From positions 80,023-144,022 of the forward strand of contig DHQL01000007.1 in the NCBI GenBank assembly GCA_002408085.1: DNA of 64,000 nt, read 5' to 3'. Origin of the DNA: Spirochaeta sp. UBA5339 (GTDB taxonomy: Bacteria > Spirochaetota > Spirochaetia > DSM-2461). Below the pieces are notes generated by a model. That model saw only the letters and a list, made by a program, of their open reading frames with translations. It was not told the DNA's origin and ran no database searches. The stretch's first letter is position 1; each line of letters begins with the position of its first letter. Shown piece by piece: positions 8,833 through 17,670 of the stretch. The translations under genes and the position numbers were made by a program.

Positions 8833-9999
8833 ATGCTGAAACAGAGACTTGATAATCTACTTGAATCCTTTATAGAGAAGGGCCCCCGGGGCTGTTCCTG
8901 CTCGGTGGTACACAGGGGCAAGGAGGTCTACTCGGGCTGCTTCGGCTACAGCGACGCCGAGTCAAAGACGCCCCTGACCAGGGAGAATATCTTCCGGATC
9001 TACTCCATGAGCAAGGTAATTACCTGTACCGCCGCCCTGAAGCTTTTTGAAGAGGGCCGGTATCTGATGCATGACCCCCTGTATGAGTACCTTCCCGAGT
9101 TCAAAGATATGAATGCGGTTTCTCAGTCAGCCAACGGTCAGTTTGAGGTGAACCGGGCACAGAACCCAATCCTGGTGAAGGATCTTTTTGCCATGACCAG
9201 CGGGCTCTGTTACCCCGATATCGATACAGAAGCGGGACGGCAGATGGCTGTGAAGTGGGATGAGCTGAAATCCTATTTTGATAACGGGGAAACCCTCTCT
9301 CTGCGGGACTTCTCCAAAGCCCTGGCCACGGTGCCCCTCGCCTTTGAACCGGGAACTCACTGGCGTTACGGAACAAGTCACGATATTCTCGGCGCCTTTA
9401 TTGAAGCGGTATCGGGTGTCAGCTTCGAGGATTTCCTGAAAAGGGAGATATTCGAACCTCTGGGAATGTCAAAAACCGGTTTCCGCTGGTCAGAAAAGGA
9501 CAGGTCCAAAGTCTGCTCCTACTACCATCAGGACGAAAAGGGCGCATACAGTAAAACATCGGATCAGGACTTCTGTTTTGAAAATGACCGCTGGCCTGCC
9601 AGCGGCGGAGGTGGCCTCCTCTCCACTCTGGATGACTATCAGACCTTTGCAACCATGATGGCCGAGTCGGGTACCCTGAAGGGTGTTCGTATTCTGGGAC
9701 GAAGCACCATCGATATGATGAGGACCAATCTCCTGACCCCCGAGATGATGAAGGACTACTGCTGGCCCTATCTGAAGGGCTACGGCTACGGCTTCGGAGT
9801 CAGAACGGCCATGGATCGGGGGATCGGCGGCATCAACACCAGCCCCGGAGAGTTCGGATGGTCCGGACTGCCGGGTACCTTTACTTTGATCGATCCGGAG
9901 GAACGTCTCTCCATTGTCTATATGCAGCAGCTTTTTCCGAACCTGGAGGAGGTTCAGCAGCCCCGGATCAGGGCTGTTGTGTACGGGGCGCTGGTTTAA
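8833..9999 (+). CDS. Beta-lactamase-fold serine hydrolase (class C / esterase-like)
   Basis: A 388-residue member of the beta-lactamase/DD-peptidase family (PF00144 type). The S-x-x-K motif is S58-M-S-K61 in IYSMSKVIT. The second motif is Y-G-T in HWRYGTSHD, and the C-terminal Gly-rich GEFGWSGLPG stands where the KTG/HTG motif lies in esterase-like members. No signal peptide is visible, so it is probably cytoplasmic. Such proteins are esterases, D-amino-acid peptidases or penicillin-binding relatives; true beta-lactamase activity is unlikely without export. TAGGAG precedes the ATG by 7 bp. The MFS gene downstream may belong to the same function. Confidence 0.85.
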   Translation: MLKQRLDNLLESFIEKGPRGCSCSVVHRGKEVYSGCFGYSDAESKTPLTRENIFRIYSMSKVITCTAALKLFEEGRYLMHDPLYEYLPEFKDMNAVSQSANGQFEVNRAQNPILVKDLFAMTSGLCYPDIDTEAGRQMAVKWDELKSYFDNGETLSLRDFSKALATVPLAFEPGTHWRYGTSHDILGAFIEAVSGVSFEDFLKREIFEPLGMSKTGFRWSEKDRSKVCSYYHQDEKGAYSKTSDQDFCFENDRWPASGGGGLLSTLDDYQTFATMMAESGTLKGVRILGRSTIDMMRTNLLTPEMMKDYCWPYLKGYGYGFGVRTAMDRGIGGINTSPGEFGWSGLPGTFTLIDPEERLSIVYMQQLFPNLEEVQQPRIRAVVYGALV

Positions 10000-10012
10000 T
10001 TCCTGAACATTA

Positions 10013-10062
10013 TTGACAGAGACAAAAATCTGGCTGTATGGTTTTAGTGCGTTAACGTACAC
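10013..10062 (+). promoter_or_regulatory. Candidate promoter with palindrome upstream of the leader ORF and MFS gene
   Basis: A consensus TTGACA (10013-10018) is followed after 18 bp by TATGGT (10037-10042). Just downstream, CGTTAACG (10050-10057) is a perfect 8-bp palindrome that could be an operator over the start site. Confidence 0.45.
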
Positions 10063-10099
10063 ACAACCGCTCTCAGAGAGTGAGGAATTAAGGACCACT

Positions 10100-10156
10100 A
10101 TGAAAAAAGCTCTTTGCTCTACAAATCAGGCACTGAATGGGGAGGGGGGACTGTGA
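10100..10156 (+). CDS. Possible 18-residue leader peptide upstream of the MFS gene
   Basis: ATG at 10100 is preceded by AAGGA with 6-bp spacing and opens an 18-codon frame (MKKALCSTNQALNGEGGL). Its TGA overlaps the GTG start of the transporter as GTGA. The ribosome site of the transporter (GGAGGGGGG) lies inside this frame. The arrangement is what translational coupling by a leader peptide looks like. It is too short for coding statistics, so it could be chance. Confidence 0.4.
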   Translation: MKKALCSTNQALNGEGGL

Positions 10157-11310
10157 TTTACTCGATTATACAGTATCTCTTCTATACCATTCATGGCTGC
10201 TTCACCCCCTTTATAACTGTGTTCCTTATGGAGTGGGGGGTGGATACGGTGTCCATCGGCCTGATTCTGGCAGTGAACGCCGCAGTGATGGTTCTGGCAC
10301 AGATCTTCTGGGGGATAGCCGCCGACAAGGTGGGCTCTGTGAAAAGAGTCTTTCAGTTCAACCTGCTTATCGCGTCGTTGCTGATATTTTCGATCACCTT
10401 TGTCAGAACCACCTGGCTGATGATACTTCTCTTTCCTCTGACAACCTTTTTTTTAGGTCCTCTGATGCCCCTGATCGACAACTGGCTCTCCCGAATCCTC
10501 AGGGATAGAACAGATACAAATTTCGGAAAGTCCAGACTCTGGGGTTCCATCGGTTTTGCTGTAATGGTGACCTTTCTGGGTCGGATGGTTGAATCCGGTC
10601 ATGGGGCACTGCCCTTTCGGATCTACGGTCTGGTGGGAATGGTTACTCTGGTGCTGATCTCAAAGATTCCCGATGTGGAGCCTGAGCACAAGGAGGGAGG
10701 CCACTCCTTTCTTGTGCACTTCGGTCAGCTCCTGTCCAATCGCAGATACATGATCTTTATTACACTGTCTACCCTTGTGTTTCTGGCTGTGCAGCCATCT
10801 ATGGGTTTTCTCCCCAAACTGATCGAAGCAGCCCATGCAGGGCCGGCTGTCTACGGTGTGGCCATGGCATTGAGCGCTCTCTCGGAGATTCCCTTTTTCT
10901 ATCTGGGAAGCAGAATGCTTAAAAAAATGAAACCTCAGCGGCTGCTTCTGCTGTCATTCCTTTTCTTTGCTGTACGCCTGCTTATCTGTGCGGTGTTCCG
11001 TTCCCCCGGGGCAATCCTTGTATCCCAGCTCTTCCAGGGATTCGGTTACAGCATTTTCCTGATCACCAGTCTGGTTTATATTGATGATCTGGCCCAGCCT
11101 GCCTGTCGGGCCACTGCCTTTCTGCTCGGGAGCGCGGCTTATACCGGTCTCAGCGGAATTACAGGTAACTACCTGGGAGGCCGCTTGATCGGATCTATGG
11201 GAATATTCAGCCTCTACAGCCTGGGAGCCATGGTGATTGCTGTCGCGGCTCTGTTCTTTACTTTATCATTTGTGCTGGAAAGGAAAAGGCAGAATACAGC
11301 TGCCGCCTGA
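10153..11310 (+). CDS. Major facilitator superfamily transporter
   Basis: A 385-residue membrane protein with about 12 predicted spans. The loop after span 2 (IAADKVGSVKRVF) matches the MFS motif A pattern D-x-x-G-x-x-K/R. The overall length and the N-terminus (YLFYTIHGCFTPFITVFL) resemble the nucleoside/phenylpropionate-permease-like branch (MFS_1-like, PF12832). GTG at 10153 is chosen because GGAGGGGGG lies just upstream; a TTG at 10114 in the same frame lacks a good site. Substrate unknown. It is convergent with the YibE/F gene, 12 bp away. Confidence 0.85.
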   Translation: MIYSIIQYLFYTIHGCFTPFITVFLMEWGVDTVSIGLILAVNAAVMVLAQIFWGIAADKVGSVKRVFQFNLLIASLLIFSITFVRTTWLMILLFPLTTFFLGPLMPLIDNWLSRILRDRTDTNFGKSRLWGSIGFAVMVTFLGRMVESGHGALPFRIYGLVGMVTLVLISKIPDVEPEHKEGGHSFLVHFGQLLSNRRYMIFITLSTLVFLAVQPSMGFLPKLIEAAHAGPAVYGVAMALSALSEIPFFYLGSRMLKKMKPQRLLLLSFLFFAVRLLICAVFRSPGAILVSQLFQGFGYSIFLITSLVYIDDLAQPACRATAFLLGSAAYTGLSGITGNYLGGRLIGSMGIFSLYSLGAMVIAVAALFFTLSFVLERKRQNTAAA

Positions 11311-11322
11311 TACTGTTCAGGC

Positions 11323-12456
11323 TTACTCTCCGGTTTTCCAGTAGATAATCCCCCCGGTAAATGCCGTCAGGGGGGCTACAAGAACCAGGCCGAAGCTTCC
11401 CACCAGGGTGTGGAGAATCTCGGCGCTTACATAACTCAGGTTGATCACATTAAGAAATGGCGTGCCCTGGGCCATAAAGACCATCAGCAGGGCCGTGTAT
11501 CCCCCCGAGTAGGCCAGCAGCAGGGTGGTGGTCATGGTTCCCACGACCGAGCGTCCCACCTTAAGCCCCGACAGGATCAGCTCCCTGAAATGGATATCCG
11601 GCTTCTTGTGGATGATCTCATGCATGGAGGCGGATATGTCCATGGCGATATCCATCACCGCCCCGGATGATGCAATAAAGATCCCCGAGATAAAGATGGC
11701 GTTCAGGTCAAGATAGGCGTAGCCGGAGTAGAGCAGGGTCTCAGAGAAGGGCTTTATGGCTCCGTGAATATGGAAGGCTTTGCCGAATATTACCGAGAGG
11801 AGAGAAGTGAAGACTATACCCGATACGGTGCCGATAAATGCGGTCAGCCCCTTTTTGGTCAGTCCTCCCACCAGAAAGATAATGACTGCCGAGATAAGGG
11901 CCACCGTAACCAGGGAGACCAGTATCGGGTTGATTCCCGCAAGAAAGCCGGGAATCAGGATCTTCCATATCATTATCCCCGTAAAGGCGAATGATATCAC
12001 CGCGTTGAATCCTGTCCATCCCGCATAGATAATCAGCAGCAGAATGAAGAGTATAAGCAGAACCATTTCGGTGGTTACCCGGTAGTGGTCGATAATATTG
12101 GCATAGATCAGGCCTCCCTGATCATCCATATCGATAACAACCAGGGCCTTGTCTCCAGGGGCGAACATCTTGTCCAGCTCCAGCTTGCCCATCAGGATAT
12201 TTGTGGAACTGGTGGTCTCTCCCTTGAAGCTTCCATTCAGGATCTCCATATTCACCTCCTGGTTTCCCGTCTTGACGATGCCGTACTGCTCCAGTTCGCT
12301 GTTGTCGGTGGAAATGACAAGGGCTCGGGCTCTCTCGGAGTGTCCGGCCCCGGGTTTTTGGGGTACCGAGGGTATCAGAATCAGTATGAGGCTCAGGGCC
12401 AGAACTACTGCGGTAAAGATATGGTCCCGGGTTTTGTCTTTTGAAAGCAGCTGCAA
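11323..12456 (-). CDS. YibE/F-family membrane protein
   Basis: A 377-residue protein. One N-terminal span is followed by an extracytoplasmic domain of about 100 residues, then seven or so spans. Motifs such as AGWTGFNAVISFAFTGIMIW, FISGIFIASSGAVMDIAMDIS and VGRSVVGTMTTTLLLAYSGG are typical of YibE/F proteins (PF07907), whose biochemical role is not established. TTG at 12456 is chosen because AAGGAG lies 8 bp upstream; the frame stays open further upstream but without a ribosome site. The alkaline phosphatase gene lies upstream on the same strand behind a terminator, so this is probably a separate unit. Confidence 0.82.
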   Translation of the reverse strand: MQLLSKDKTRDHIFTAVVLALSLILILIPSVPQKPGAGHSERARALVISTDNSELEQYGIVKTGNQEVNMEILNGSFKGETTSSTNILMGKLELDKMFAPGDKALVVIDMDDQGGLIYANIIDHYRVTTEMVLLILFILLLIIYAGWTGFNAVISFAFTGIMIWKILIPGFLAGINPILVSLVTVALISAVIIFLVGGLTKKGLTAFIGTVSGIVFTSLLSVIFGKAFHIHGAIKPFSETLLYSGYAYLDLNAIFISGIFIASSGAVMDIAMDISASMHEIIHKKPDIHFRELILSGLKVGRSVVGTMTTTLLLAYSGGYTALLMVFMAQGTPFLNVINLSYVSAEILHTLVGSFGLVLVAPLTAFTGGIIYWKTGE

Positions 12457-12568
12457 GGGGTTTCTCCTTTTTATTGTTTTCAGGCCGGTTGAGGCCTCTT
12501 TGTGTAAAGGGTCAGAGCCGGCGGGGGCATTACCAATGAAGGCATTACCGATGGGGCAGGAATAATAC

Positions 12569-12593
12569 AAAAACCGGAAGGAGGACCTTCCGG
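12569..12593 (-). terminator. Intrinsic terminator of the alkaline phosphatase gene
   Basis: Read leftward, the perfect 8-bp stem CCGGAAGG/CCTTCCGG (12574-12581, 12586-12593) with a 4-nt loop is followed by five U residues (12573-12569). Confidence 0.88.
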
Positions 12594-12618
12594 CTGATAA
12601 TTTTAAATAAGGCTCAGT

Positions 12619-14082
12619 TTATTTCATTGAAACAACGGGGGCTTCGATCATAATGCCGTACACCTTCCTGAAGATATCGGTGTTGTCATAGTAACCGTTG
12701 AAGGCCTCAGACCCGGCTCCCATGGCGAAGGTCTGGACGGGAACACCGGTGTGTGAGTAGGAGGTCCAGGCAAGTCCGGCCTTCTGGTTCAGTATGTGGG
12801 TCAGGGTTACCGTCAGTGGCTCGTAGCTGCCGTAGAGGAGGTAGGACTGTTCATCCGAGTCAACTACATTCTCTCCCATACTCTGGGCAAAGGCGGTTTC
12901 CAGCTGTTGTCTCTCGTAGTCGGAGAGATCTGTAAGACCGAAGTTCTCTGCGATGGCAGGCATCAGGTCATCAAGGCTGCCGCCGTTAGTATGGGCTTCC
13001 TTGTAGGGTTCCAGGATAAACTTGTTGAAGTACTCGTAGGAAACCTTCTGGTTGGAGATCTCATCAAAGGCTGAGGCGTATTTTGTTCCCGCAAAACCGA
13101 GAGTCAGTCCTCCGGTCTCATGGTCCCCGGTTACAACAATCAGTGTCTCATCGGGGTGGGCATTGTAAAAGGCCACGGCTTCCTGAATGGCGGCGTCAAA
13201 GGCAATGGTGTTTCCGATGGAGGCGGCGGCGTCGTTTGCGTGGCAGGCCCAGTCGATCTTTCCGCCCTCAACCATCATAAAGAATCCATCTTCGTTATTC
13301 AGAAGCTCGATGCCCTTGGCGGTGAACTCGGCGAGGCTGATATCGTCGGCTTCCTGATCCATGGCGTAGTCCAGAGAGTTTCTGGTGAAGCTGGTGCTGT
13401 AGTAGGCATAAACCTGTTTGTCGGTGGGGGATAGGGCTTCAAATTCGGCTCTGTTTCCGGCGATCTCCCATCCCTTCTCCATCATCACATCGTGGGCGCT
13501 TTTACTTCCCTCGGGAGTCTTGTCGATTCTGACCATTCCTCCGGCAAAGTAGTCGAAGCTGCTGGCAGCCAGCTGCATGTTTATGTCGTAGTAGTTGCTT
13601 CTGCTCTTCTCTTTTGCGTAGAAGGCGGCAGGGGTGGCGTGGTCCAGGTTGACGCTGGAGATGATTCCGACCTTCATGCCTGACTCTTTGGCGTACTCGG
13701 CGATGGTCTTGAATGTCTTTGTCTTGGATTCGTCGTAGTTGATCACACCGGAAAGGGTCTTGTTGCCCGAGGCTATTGCGGTACCTGCGGAGGCGGAGTC
13801 GGTGATAAAGGAACCGGCATCATAGGTTGTGGTCAGTCCCTGTGCGGGAAACTGTGTAAAGGCAAGCTTTTCAACACCGGGTGCGGTTGCGCTTTCGGCG
13901 TTCATGTAGGCTTCGGCGGCGTTAATCTGGGGCATGGCCATACCGTCACCGATAAATAGAAATACATACTTTGCATGGGCGGTAGTGCTTTCTGATGAGG
14001 CGGGAATAGACTCCTGTGAGCCGCTTGCAAATGCTGCAAAGGGGGCTGCTGCTAGGAGCAGGATTGCTAATAATCTTCTCAT
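12619..14082 (-). CDS. Secreted alkaline phosphatase
   Basis: A 487-residue phosphomonoesterase of the PhoA family, exported by a Sec signal peptide (residues 1 to ~19, ending AAFA, mature SGSQES...). Metal and catalytic motifs are present: FLFIGDGMAMPQ (~42; Asp metal ligand), TDSASAGTA with the phosphorylated Ser at ~96, EGGKIDWACHAND (Asp and His ligands) and VVTGDHETGGL (Asp-His ligands), plus the late His in SYSHTG. Two zinc and one magnesium site are therefore likely intact. AGGAG precedes the ATG by 8 bp. It would release inorganic phosphate from organic esters in the periplasm. No clear Pho box was seen upstream. Confidence 0.93.
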   Translation of the reverse strand: MRRLLAILLLAAAPFAAFASGSQESIPASSESTTAHAKYVFLFIGDGMAMPQINAAEAYMNAESATAPGVEKLAFTQFPAQGLTTTYDAGSFITDSASAGTAIASGNKTLSGVINYDESKTKTFKTIAEYAKESGMKVGIISSVNLDHATPAAFYAKEKSRSNYYDINMQLAASSFDYFAGGMVRIDKTPEGSKSAHDVMMEKGWEIAGNRAEFEALSPTDKQVYAYYSTSFTRNSLDYAMDQEADDISLAEFTAKGIELLNNEDGFFMMVEGGKIDWACHANDAAASIGNTIAFDAAIQEAVAFYNAHPDETLIVVTGDHETGGLTLGFAGTKYASAFDEISNQKVSYEYFNKFILEPYKEAHTNGGSLDDLMPAIAENFGLTDLSDYERQQLETAFAQSMGENVVDSDEQSYLLYGSYEPLTVTLTHILNQKAGLAWTSYSHTGVPVQTFAMGAGSEAFNGYYDNTDIFRKVYGIMIEAPVVSMK

Positions 14083-14203
14083 TTTTCTCTCCTGAGGTTT
14101 TATGGGTAAAGACTGCTTCCGGAGAGTTAGAAAATGATCTGTCTTTTATTAATAATATATGAGTGTATACTGTAGTGAACTGCTATTATTTACATGTTTT
14201 TTC

Positions 14204-15979
14204 TCAGTGAGATTCCTGGTGAATCAGACCCTTGATCAGCCATGTTTCGGTTTTTTCTTTTTTGCCCTTCAGGGAGATGGTACCGAAGCTTTCCACTTCA
14301 AAGTTGCCCGGAGCAAATGAGGCAACGGAGCTGCTGACGAGAATGGAGTTTTCCGGTGCCCGGCTCTCCAGTCTCTGGGCCACATTCACCTCGTCTCCGA
14401 TAATAGTATAGTCCCGTCTGAAGTGACGGCTTCCCAGATCTCCGATCACAACTTTTCCCGTATTGATTCCTATCCGCAGGTCGATGTTCTGAAGGCTGCT
14501 ATTTTTCAGCATCTTCATCTCCTTCAGCGTATCGATGATCTCAACCGAAGATTTGACTGCGGCAACAACCGCAGCTTCATGACCTCCGAAAACGGCCATC
14601 ACCGCATCGCCGATAAATTTATCAATGGTTCCGTTGTTTTCCATAATCCTGCTGACACAGAGGTCAAAGTACTCATTGAGAAGATTGATAACCTTTTCGG
14701 GCTCACTTTCCTCACAGAGAGTTGTAAAACCGACGATGTCGATAAAGAGAATTGTTCTGGCTTCTTTTCTTACCGCAGTCTCTCCGGAAGGGTCTGAGAG
14801 GGCAGTTTCCTCCGCGTGGCTTACGGCTTCGGCGGAGAGATAGCGGCTCATGACCTCTTTCTCTTTCTTAAAGCGGTATTCCGCCAGCAGCTTCTCCGTC
14901 TGAGCCAGAAGACGGTCCATTGAGAAGGGTTTGAGAAGGAACTCGCTGATCCCGGCACTGCGGTACTTGCGGATGTCCATCTGAGAGTCTCTTGAACTCA
15001 GCAGAATCACAGGGCTTTTACCTGTCTCAGGCTTCTTTCTAAGTTTTCTTACAGCTTCCAGGCCGCTGAGACCGGGAAGAACATGAGATATTATGTAGAG
15101 ATCTATTCCGCCTTTTTCGGCAATCTCCAGAATTTCTGTTCCCGAGGACCCTTCAATACAGTTGAACCCCTGGTTTTTAAGTCCCGAGATGACCATGTTT
15201 CTTACCAGGGAGGAGTTGTCGGCCACAAGAACAGTCTCTCTGGTTTCATCGGGCTCCTTGAGAAGACTCTCTATTCGGGAGATAAGATCGGGTCCATTGA
15301 CTGGTTTACTTATATAGTCATCAGCACCGGCATCAAAGCCTCTGTCTATATGGAGACCGTCTTCCAGGGAGGACTGAATAATAACAGGTGTATCCCGGAG
15401 TCTGCTGTCCTCCTTGATCAGACGGCAGAACTCATATCCGTCCATTACAGGCATCTCAATGTCGGTAATGATCAGATCCGGGCGGAAGATTCTTGCGGCA
15501 TCCAGACCTTCAGAGCCGTTATAGGCATGTTCGAGGATATAGCAGTCCGGAGAGAGAATGCTCTCAACAACCCTATGAATCATACTGCTGTCATCCACAA
15601 AGAGAATCCTCTGCTGCTCTTCGCAGAAGCCGTCCTCCGGCTGCAGATCAAAAAAGCTGAGTACATCTTCAATAGTAAAGGGAAGTCTGAAGGATCTTTC
15701 GGCTTTGAATTCCTGAATTATATCATCAGAAAGGTCTGTAGTGGAAAAGAGAACTCTGGGGCAATTTCCATAGATCCGGTCAATCACCTCTGTCTCCAGT
15801 CCCAGAGCCGCGGCGGAGTCCGCATCAATCAGAAGGATGGTGGAAGAAGCATCCAGGAGTTCAGGCTGCAGGCTGCGGAGTTCCTCGGAGGAAGAGATAA
15901 AGAGGGCTCCCTTTTCCTGGCCCAGAAGTATCTTTGCTTTAGGATTGGAGCTCAGTATATGTACCTGCGGAATATTCAT
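14204..15979 (-). CDS. Class III adenylate cyclase with tandem receiver domains, one degenerate
   Basis: A 591-residue soluble signalling protein. Residues ~5-112 look like a degenerate receiver. Residues 124-240 are an intact receiver (D129/D130, phospho-acceptor D173, K225). Residues 248-365 form a second receiver that keeps D254 and K350 but has Ser298 at the acceptor position. A linker leads to a class III cyclase domain (~408-585) with metal Asp414 (FIDIVGFT) and Asp458 (GDAV), ATP-selective Lys454 and Asp529, and Asn532/Arg536 for the transition state, so it should make cAMP from ATP. The ATG has only a weak ribosome site and a TATAAT 6 nt upstream. The partner kinase is not encoded nearby. 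Confidence 0.9.
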   Translation of the reverse strand: MNIPQVHILSSNPKAKILLGQEKGALFISSSEELRSLQPELLDASSTILLIDADSAAALGLETEVIDRIYGNCPRVLFSTTDLSDDIIQEFKAERSFRLPFTIEDVLSFFDLQPEDGFCEEQQRILFVDDSSMIHRVVESILSPDCYILEHAYNGSEGLDAARIFRPDLIITDIEMPVMDGYEFCRLIKEDSRLRDTPVIIQSSLEDGLHIDRGFDAGADDYISKPVNGPDLISRIESLLKEPDETRETVLVADNSSLVRNMVISGLKNQGFNCIEGSSGTEILEIAEKGGIDLYIISHVLPGLSGLEAVRKLRKKPETGKSPVILLSSRDSQMDIRKYRSAGISEFLLKPFSMDRLLAQTEKLLAEYRFKKEKEVMSRYLSAEAVSHAEETALSDPSGETAVRKEARTILFIDIVGFTTLCEESEPEKVINLLNEYFDLCVSRIMENNGTIDKFIGDAVMAVFGGHEAAVVAAVKSSVEIIDTLKEMKMLKNSSLQNIDLRIGINTGKVVIGDLGSRHFRRDYTIIGDEVNVAQRLESRAPENSILVSSSVASFAPGNFEVESFGTISLKGKKEKTETWLIKGLIHQESH

Positions 15980-16066
15980 CCGCTTATTATACTGCAGCGG
16001 AATTTCTAAGGCTATATATTTCTTACTCTTTACACCGGCAATTTTCGCCCCTGTCTGCCTTTCTTT

Positions 16067-16690
16067 TCAGATCCATCCAAGGGGGATAAAGATCATCAGC
16101 ATCAGCACATTAAGAGCGTAGAGGCTTCCAAGAAATATCCTTCTGCTTTTCGGCCGGGCGTCATGGCAGAGGAAGGCTGCCAGAAAGAAGGGAATGTAGA
16201 CGAATATCCAGACCGTCAGGGCACCCCACCAGGGATAGACCCAGTGGAAAATGGGTGAGGCGGCAAGGGGTATCTCTATCAGGGAGATAAGCAGGGCGTT
16301 GACCACGGCAAAGATAATACGGTTGTTGATGCCCAGGATCTTCAAACTCCTGTCTTCGGGAAGGAGCTTGGAGAGGATCAGGCCGGCCACAGAGAACATA
16401 AAGCTGATCTCAATCCCCACGCCGATGAGAATGATAAATGCGGAGCCGCCGCTGGCAGTCCAGAGGGCATGGCCTGAAAAGTGCTGGATCAGGGCGTTGA
16501 CGATCTCTACAAACCAGTGAACCCCGTAGAGGGCCAGACCGGCGGAAATCTGGTTCCACCTCTTCTCTTCTACTGCCGTCATATAGACGTAGAGAACAAA
16601 GGCAAGAAAGACGACCAGACTCCAGTTCAGATTGTCCAGGCTTCTTAAGCCCGCCAGTGTACTCTGTGTGATTTCCGGGTGATTCAGCAT
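16067..16690 (-). CDS. Polytopic membrane protein of unknown function
   Basis: A 207-residue protein with six or seven predicted membrane spans. It is rich in Trp and aromatic residues at the span edges (EEKRWNQI, WVYPWWGALTVWIFVYIPFF). No family is recognised. It is the last gene of the leftward operon with the disulfide reductase, MarR regulator and DUF1499 protein; a 66-bp gap separates it from DUF1499. A good site (GGAGAAAGAG) precedes the ATG. The short inverted repeat AGTGT-N8-ACACT at 16712-16729 lies in the gap before it. It could be a small-molecule sensor or carrier; nothing in the sequence decides. Confidence 0.65.
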   Translation of the reverse strand: MLNHPEITQSTLAGLRSLDNLNWSLVVFLAFVLYVYMTAVEEKRWNQISAGLALYGVHWFVEIVNALIQHFSGHALWTASGGSAFIILIGVGIEISFMFSVAGLILSKLLPEDRSLKILGINNRIIFAVVNALLISLIEIPLAASPIFHWVYPWWGALTVWIFVYIPFFLAAFLCHDARPKSRRIFLGSLYALNVLMLMIFIPLGWI

Positions 16691-16756
16691 CTCTTTCTCC
16701 TTCCGGCGAAAAGTGTTTACATGTACACTATAGAGCCGAATACCCGGACTGGCTAA

Positions 16757-17209
16757 TTAATTTTTCTCTGTGTAGAACTCACGGAGCTTATCGTAGCGCT
16801 GGCGGTTCAGTCCCAGGTCGGAGTGACCGACTCTTGAGCCGGAGCGGAATTCCACAATCCCTTCAGCCTCGTTGAAGTAGAACTCAATGTCGTCATGATA
16901 GTGCATCCTGGCAGTGGTGCTGACGGCGTGAATGTAGTCGGCCTGCTTGTTCATAACTTTTATGTCTCCGTATGCCTCAAGGGCGGCCAGTACAGCTTCA
17001 ACTGTTTTGGCAAGATCCGCCTTAAAGGGGAGGGGCTCCACCCTCTTCTCCTCATCATCTGTCTGGGATGATACGGCATTGGGGCTCTTGGGCATGGGGG
17101 CCAGTTTTCCGTCTGTTACACCGAGTCCCGCGGGAACCTTTACGTTCTTTACAATCATGGACAGCACCAGCAGGGCTATCAGAACCAATACAATAATCAG
17201 AATCTTCAT
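16757..17209 (-). CDS. DUF1499 domain protein
   Basis: A 150-residue protein with one N-terminal membrane span (residues ~3-21) and an extracytoplasmic domain matching DUF1499 (PF07386). The diagnostic C-terminal motif is RSGSRVGHSDLGLNRQRYDKLR, where the family has 'R-x-G-x-x-D-x-G-x-N-R'. A further stretch, DDIEFYF, also fits. The biochemical function of the family is unknown. Its start overlaps the MarR stop by 4 bp (ATGA), so it is translated with the regulator and is part of the reductase operon. Confidence 0.8.
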   Translation of the reverse strand: MKILIIVLVLIALLVLSMIVKNVKVPAGLGVTDGKLAPMPKSPNAVSSQTDDEEKRVEPLPFKADLAKTVEAVLAALEAYGDIKVMNKQADYIHAVSTTARMHYHDDIEFYFNEAEGIVEFRSGSRVGHSDLGLNRQRYDKLREFYTEKN

Positions 17210-17670
17210 CTCTTTACCTCGTCTTTCTGTTTAATTTCAGCCCGGTCCAATATCTCATCCAGTTCATCCAGAATGGTCACAAAGCGATGATACTGGTCCA
17301 GGTCCATATTCATATATGTGTTCAGGAGGGCGGGGATCTTCAGGGCATTGCCCTTGAGAGACCGTCCCTCATCGGTAAGGACAATCCACACCCGGCGGCT
17401 GTCCTCTTTATTCTTCTCTTTCAGGATAAACCCGAGACTCTCCAGGCGGTTCAGAATGGGGGTCAGGGTTCCGGTCTTCAGATCCAGCCTCTTTCCAAGA
17501 TCCTTGAAATCAATTCTCTCGGATTCCCAGAGCACCAGCATGGTCACGTACTGAGGGTATGTGATGTTCATGGATTCCAGTATGGGCTGATAGAGCCGGG
17601 TCATGGTCCTTGAAAGCTTGTAGAGTCTGAAACAGAGCTGGTTGTCCAGCCTGATGGCCTCTTCGCTCAT
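17206..17670 (-). CDS. MarR-family transcriptional regulator
   Basis: A 154-residue winged-helix regulator. The wHTH core runs through ITYPQYVTMLVLWE, DLGKRLDLKTGTLTPILNRLE (recognition helix) and the wing KNKEDSRRVWIVLTDEG, the D-x-R-x-x-x-V-x-L-T signature of MarR proteins. It probably resembles the OhrR/SlyA branch; no Cys is present in the N-terminal region in the OhrR position. The gene directly abuts the reductase stop (no gap) and overlaps DUF1499. It probably represses its own operon through the palindromes upstream of the reductase gene. Confidence 0.9.
   Translation of the reverse strand: MSEEAIRLDNQLCFRLYKLSRTMTRLYQPILESMNITYPQYVTMLVLWESERIDFKDLGKRLDLKTGTLTPILNRLESLGFILKEKNKEDSRRVWIVLTDEGRSLKGNALKIPALLNTYMNMDLDQYHRFVTILDELDEILDRAEIKQKDEVKR

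Noticed and set aside
16712..16729. AGTGT-N8-ACACT inverted repeat between DUF1499 and the membrane protein
   Set aside because: The arms are only 5 bp and the site lies inside an operon without a clear promoter. It is too weak to call as an operator.
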